Below, one piece after another: positions 60,946 through 64,000 of a DNA stretch of 64,000 bases; position 1 is the stretch's first letter, and each line of letters starts with the position of its first letter. Origin of the DNA: Hahella ganghwensis DSM 17046 (GTDB lineage: Bacteria; Pseudomonadota; Gammaproteobacteria; Pseudomonadales; Oleiphilaceae); contig NZ_AQXX01000113.1 in the NCBI RefSeq assembly GCF_000376785.1, positions 1 to 64,000 of the forward strand, in the 5' to 3' direction. The translations under genes were made by a program, and so were the position numbers. Under the pieces are notes generated by a model, which was not told the origin of the DNA, made no database searches, and was given only the letters and a program-made list of their open reading frames with translations.

Positions 60946-62148
60946 TTAGAATGCCTCATGAGGTCCGAACACTTCGTAATGGATGCGGGAACTGTCCACA
61001 CCAAGTGTAACCAACTGCTGCTTGGCAAACTGCATAAACGGAACCGGTCCGCACAGATAGAAATCCCCATCGTTTAACGGAAGCTCCTGTTCAATCTGGG
61101 CAAGGTCCATAAACCCATGATGTACGTTGTCTTCATCGCTATGGTCATTTCGGTACCAGGTATGATGGGTGAGCGACAGCGTTTCCTTTAGTTGGGAAAT
61201 ACGCTTTCTGAAAGAGTGTTGCTCAATGTTCTCACATGCATGCAGGAAGCAAACTTTATGCTGGCTGTTTTTCTGAGCCAGCGATTCCGCGATCGCCATC
61301 ATGGGGGTGATGCCCACGCCGGCGGATATCAGAACAACAGGGCTTTGCCTTTCCTGATAAAAGAAATCACCGGCAGGAGGATAGAGTTCCACTTCATCAT
61401 TGAGGCGCAGACCATCATGCAGGAAATTGGAAACCAGACCGGGAGTACCGACGACTTCGCGCTTGACCGAAATCCGATAACAATCCTCGTTAAATTTATC
61501 CGACAGAGAATACTGGCGAATCTCCTCGAACTCATGGCCTGGGATGGAAAGTTTGATGCCTATGTACTGACCGGGTTTATAGTCAGAGACTGTCCCGCCA
61601 TCCAATGGTTCAAATACCAGACTTTTCACCAGCTCTGATTCAATTCGCTTCTCCACAAGCCGGAACTTCCTGGTGCCTCTCCAGCCGCCGTTTTTCTCCG
61701 CATTGGTAAAATAGATCGTCTCCTCTTTATCGATAAATATGTTTGCCAGAAATTCATATCCGGCGCTCCAGGCAGCCTCCACTTCATCCGTGAAGGCATC
61801 GGCAGCCAATTCGCGCAGAGTTTCAATCAAATGATGCCCCACAATGGGATAATGCTCCGGCAGTATGCCGAGACTGGAATGCTTGTTGGCAATTCTTTCT
61901 ACCATTGAGGTCAGAGATGAAAGGTCGTCCAGGTGCTTGGCATAACTGGCAATGGCACTGAAAAGTGCGAATTGCTGTTTGCCTGAGCGTTGATGGCTCA
62001 TATTGAAAACGTTCTGCAGCTCCGGATTATGGGTAAACATTCGTTGATAAAAATGTTCCGTAATCGCTGGGCCAGCCGATTCCAGGAGAGGAATGGTCTG
62101 TTGAATGACTTGGATCTGTTGCTGGCTTAACGGAATTCCTGATGGCAC
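60946..62148 (-). CDS. hmp: Flavohemoprotein, nitric oxide dioxygenase
   Basis: A 400-residue enzyme turning NO and O2 into nitrate with NAD(P)H. Globin domain (residues 1-140) with the distal-side FYQRMF and proximal His in ANKHSSLGILPEHY. FAD domain with RQYSLSD, NAD domain with VGITPMMAIAESL and DFYLCGPVPFM, ending YEVFGPHE. Start GTG with AAGGAG six bases upstream. It lies 101 bp after a small membrane-protein gene that has a sigma54 promoter and NorR sites. Confidence 0.97.
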   Translation of the reverse strand: MPSGIPLSQQQIQVIQQTIPLLESAGPAITEHFYQRMFTHNPELQNVFNMSHQRSGKQQFALFSAIASYAKHLDDLSSLTSMVERIANKHSSLGILPEHYPIVGHHLIETLRELAADAFTDEVEAAWSAGYEFLANIFIDKEETIYFTNAEKNGGWRGTRKFRLVEKRIESELVKSLVFEPLDGGTVSDYKPGQYIGIKLSIPGHEFEEIRQYSLSDKFNEDCYRISVKREVVGTPGLVSNFLHDGLRLNDEVELYPPAGDFFYQERQSPVVLISAGVGITPMMAIAESLAQKNSQHKVCFLHACENIEQHSFRKRISQLKETLSLTHHTWYRNDHSDEDNVHHGFMDLAQIEQELPLNDGDFYLCGPVPFMQFAKQQLVTLGVDSSRIHYEVFGPHEAF

Positions 62149-62249
62149 ATTGTGCTCCTTGTTGAAAGTTGGCCCAAAATAGTGTGTAGAGATTTCGTAT
62201 GTAAAAAACGAAATTGAGAAAAACAGGTTTCAGGTGCAAGGTGAGGCTT

Positions 62250-62540
62250 TCACAATTCTCGGAACCCGAGTCCGTGACGACCAGCGCATCGCAAGACATA
62301 GCCAATTTTCAGTCCTGTCGCGGCAAGTATCATCAGTATGTGGGATACAACCTGAGTACCCAGGGAGAAGTTCTCCGGGTAGAGGTAGGAAACAAAAATC
62401 GTTGCGACGATTATCGCCATGGAAAGCACCATCAGAATGTTGCCGCTGGAAATAACAAACTGATAAGCGGCAGGGGAGCCATCCAGTGTGGGAAGACTGT
62501 TAATCATCGATATCGGCTGGGCTTTAAGACTTGCGCTCAT
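62250..62540 (-). CDS. Small membrane protein of the NO-response operon
   Basis: A 96-residue protein with two hydrophobic segments (NILMVLSMAIIVATIFVSYL and VVSHILMILAATGLKIGYVL). It is the first gene after the sigma54 promoter and precedes hmp, so it belongs to the nitric-oxide response. No family name recognised. A GTG three codons upstream is possible, but GAAGGTGA is better placed for this ATG. Confidence 0.75.
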   Translation of the reverse strand: MSASLKAQPISMINSLPTLDGSPAAYQFVISSGNILMVLSMAIIVATIFVSYLYPENFSLGTQVVSHILMILAATGLKIGYVLRCAGRHGLGFREL

Positions 62541-62580
62541 TGTTCTCACCTTCTCTCCATTCCTATTCTCTTTTCATAGA

Positions 62581-62595
62581 GCGATAACCGTGCCA
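62581..62595 (-). promoter_or_regulatory. Sigma54 promoter
   Basis: On the minus strand TGGCACGGTTATCGC gives GG-N10-GC, the -24/-12 pattern of sigma54. It lies 41 bp before the small membrane-protein gene and downstream of the NorR-type sites. Confidence 0.85.
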
Positions 62596-62649
62596 TATTT
62601 AAAAACGCTTATTAAACAAGTAGATATGTCTTCTTGCTGTTACTTTGTA

Positions 62650-62685
62650 GTCATTTTGACAATAGTTGAAAGTTGTCAAAATGAC
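62650..62685. promoter_or_regulatory. NorR enhancer sites
   Basis: GTCATTTTGAC (62650-62660) and GTCAAAATGAC (62675-62685) both fit GT-N7-AC, the NorR recognition pattern. Together they form a perfect 13-bp inverted repeat (GTCATTTTGACAA and its complement) around ten bp. They lie 55-100 bp upstream of the sigma54 promoter and before norR. Confidence 0.8.
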
Positions 62686-62746
62686 CAATAAGGGTTATTT
62701 TGATTCAAGAGAAAGAATAGTGATGAAGGCATCTGCATCGTAAATC

Positions 62747-64000
62747 ATGAGTGATATCAATTATTCCAGTCTGATTGAATTGGCCGTCGATCTGACCAGC
62801 AGCCTGACAAGTAGTGATCGGTTTGATCGGCTGTTAAGTACGATTCGTCAAACCATTGCCTGTGATGCCGTGGTATTGCTGGAGTTACAGGGTGAGCAAC
62901 TGAAGCCTCTGGCCCAGCAGGGGCTGACGGCGGATTGTCTTGGGCGCCGATTCGATGTCGAGGCTCATCCGCGCTTTGCCGCGATCTGTTCGTCGCGAGC
63001 GCCTATTCGTTTTCCTGTGGATAGCCCCTTGCCCGACCCATATGACGGGATGTTGCTGGCCCATGATGGCGATTTGCCGGTACATGCCTGCATGGGATTG
63101 CCGCTACTGGCCGATGATCAGATTATCGGTGTGTTAACGTTGGATAGTATGACGCCGAAAGTCTTTGACGAGATCCCGCAACGGACACTCGACATCATCT
63201 CACTAATGTCTTCTGCCACACTTAAAACGGCGATCCTTCTGCAGCAATTGGAGCATCGGTCCCTGCATAGCCAACTGGTTGTGGAGGAGTTAACGCTTGA
63301 GGCGTTGACCAAAGACGGCGGGGAATTGATTGGCAGCAGTCCGGTAATGGATAAACTGAAGCGTGATATTGATCTGGTTGCACCATCGGATTTTTCTGTG
63401 CTGATAGAAGGCGAGACAGGAGTCGGCAAGGAGCTCGTCGCACGGACGATTCATCGTCGATCAAACCGCCTTCATGGGCCACTGGTTTACGTCAACTGTG
63501 CGGCAATTCCTGAAAACCTGATTGAAAGCGAGTTATTTGGCCATGTTAAAGGCGCTTTCACTGGGGCAGACCGGTCACGAGCGGGTAAGTTCAGTATCGC
63601 TAATCAGGGCACGATTTTTCTGGATGAAATCGGCGAATTGCCTCTGGCTGCTCAAAGTAAACTACTGCGGGTCCTGCAGAACAAAGAAATACAGCCATTG
63701 GGACAGGACAATACTGAAACAGTGAATACCCGAGTACTGGCGGCAACCAACCGGCAACTGAAAGTCGAGGTCGAGGAAGGCCGCTTCAGGGCAGATCTGT
63801 ATCATCGTTTAAGTGTCTATCCTATTCACATTCCCCCGCTACGTGAGCGTGGTGGTGATATTACCCTGCTCTCCGGCTATTTTTGTGAATCCGCAAGACG
63901 AAAGCTGGGGTTGCGACAGCTAACGCTGGAAAGCCGAGCTATCCAGCGGCTTCAGGCTTATGACTGGCCGGGGAATGTCAGAGAGCTGGAGCATGTCATC
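62747..64000 (+). CDS. norR: NorR, NO-responsive sigma54 activator (cut by window edge)
   Basis: The first 418 codons are present. N-terminal GAF domain (LSTIRQTIACDAVVLLELQG ... CMGLPLLADDQIIGVLTLDS), then the AAA+ domain with Walker A GETGVGKELVA, the sigma54-contact loop GAFTGA, Walker B GTIFLDEIGEL, and ATNRQLKVEVEEGRFRADLYHRL. The HTH lies beyond the edge. It is divergent from the small membrane-protein gene and hmp across the shared enhancer. Confidence 0.95.
   Translation, partial: MSDINYSSLIELAVDLTSSLTSSDRFDRLLSTIRQTIACDAVVLLELQGEQLKPLAQQGLTADCLGRRFDVEAHPRFAAICSSRAPIRFPVDSPLPDPYDGMLLAHDGDLPVHACMGLPLLADDQIIGVLTLDSMTPKVFDEIPQRTLDIISLMSSATLKTAILLQQLEHRSLHSQLVVEELTLEALTKDGGELIGSSPVMDKLKRDIDLVAPSDFSVLIEGETGVGKELVARTIHRRSNRLHGPLVYVNCAAIPENLIESELFGHVKGAFTGADRSRAGKFSIANQGTIFLDEIGELPLAAQSKLLRVLQNKEIQPLGQDNTETVNTRVLAATNRQLKVEVEEGRFRADLYHRLSVYPIHIPPLRERGGDITLLSGYFCESARRKLGLRQLTLESRAIQRLQAYDWPGNVRELEHVI

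Noticed and set aside
1-64000. CRISPR arrays, tRNA or rRNA genes
   Set aside because: No spaced direct repeats, cloverleaf-like segments or rRNA-like stretches were noticed while reading.

Overview
The window reads as a chromosome segment of a marine-type gammaproteobacterium (Oceanospirillales-like; Hahella, Gynuella or Endozoicomonas relatives are my guess, from memory only). Signs are mid-range GC, many lipoproteins and outer-membrane barrels, NrtR-controlled NAD salvage, LigE-type periplasmic ligase, and a NorR/Hmp nitric-oxide module. I saw no tRNA, rRNA or CRISPR array.

Left end (0-5 kb) is accessory. A partial IS5-family element interrupts a reverse transcriptase gene that sits behind an XRE regulator and a small helical protein, with a perfect 19-bp hairpin upstream: a retron-like or RT defence operon broken by the IS. 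A MerR/GyrI regulator with an in-frame stop follows. Then comes an isolated lambda-like cI/cro switch with three 15-bp operators whose only cargo is a membrane protein.

5-15 kb: a LysR/EamA exporter pair, several unknown proteins and lipoproteins, a pentapeptide-repeat/K+ channel pair that looks like a split fusion, a candidate small RNA, and a minus-strand run of PhyH dioxygenase, macro domain, SUKH-like lipoprotein and two unknowns. 15-19 kb: nadM-nadV facing nrtR, with two NrtR palindromes between them. 19-25 kb: a large lipoprotein, a beta-barrel, and an SGNH hydrolase followed by a lipase-chaperone-like protein.

25-34 kb: a polyol or sugar catabolic locus: LacI repressor, ribose-type ABC transporter (binding protein, ATPase, permease), zinc polyol dehydrogenase, FGGY kinase, and a gene whose first half is transaldolase and whose second half is an unrelated Cys-containing domain. 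34-38 kb: a PEP-synthase/rifampicin-phosphotransferase-like enzyme overlapping a membrane-anchored beta-propeller gene. 38-44 kb: siderophore-interacting reductase with MarR, SGNH hydrolase, DUF2860 barrel, periplasmic DNA ligase, patatin lipoprotein.

44-55 kb: an SF1 helicase behind two unknown genes, S1/P1 nuclease, 5'-nucleotidase, an extracellular solute-binding protein, a duplicated pair of secreted-repeat proteins flanking an unknown gene, and a DUF2059 protein. Together LigE, S1/P1 nuclease and 5'-nucleotidase suggest extracytoplasmic nucleic-acid processing. 55-62 kb: a four-gene cluster (HD domain, nucleotidyltransferase, Na+/solute symporter, phosphoesterase with degenerate motif I), then a Tat-exported aldo/keto reductase with a membrane protein. 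61-64 kb: a NorR-sigma54 nitric-oxide detoxification unit (small membrane protein and hmp), with norR running off the right edge.
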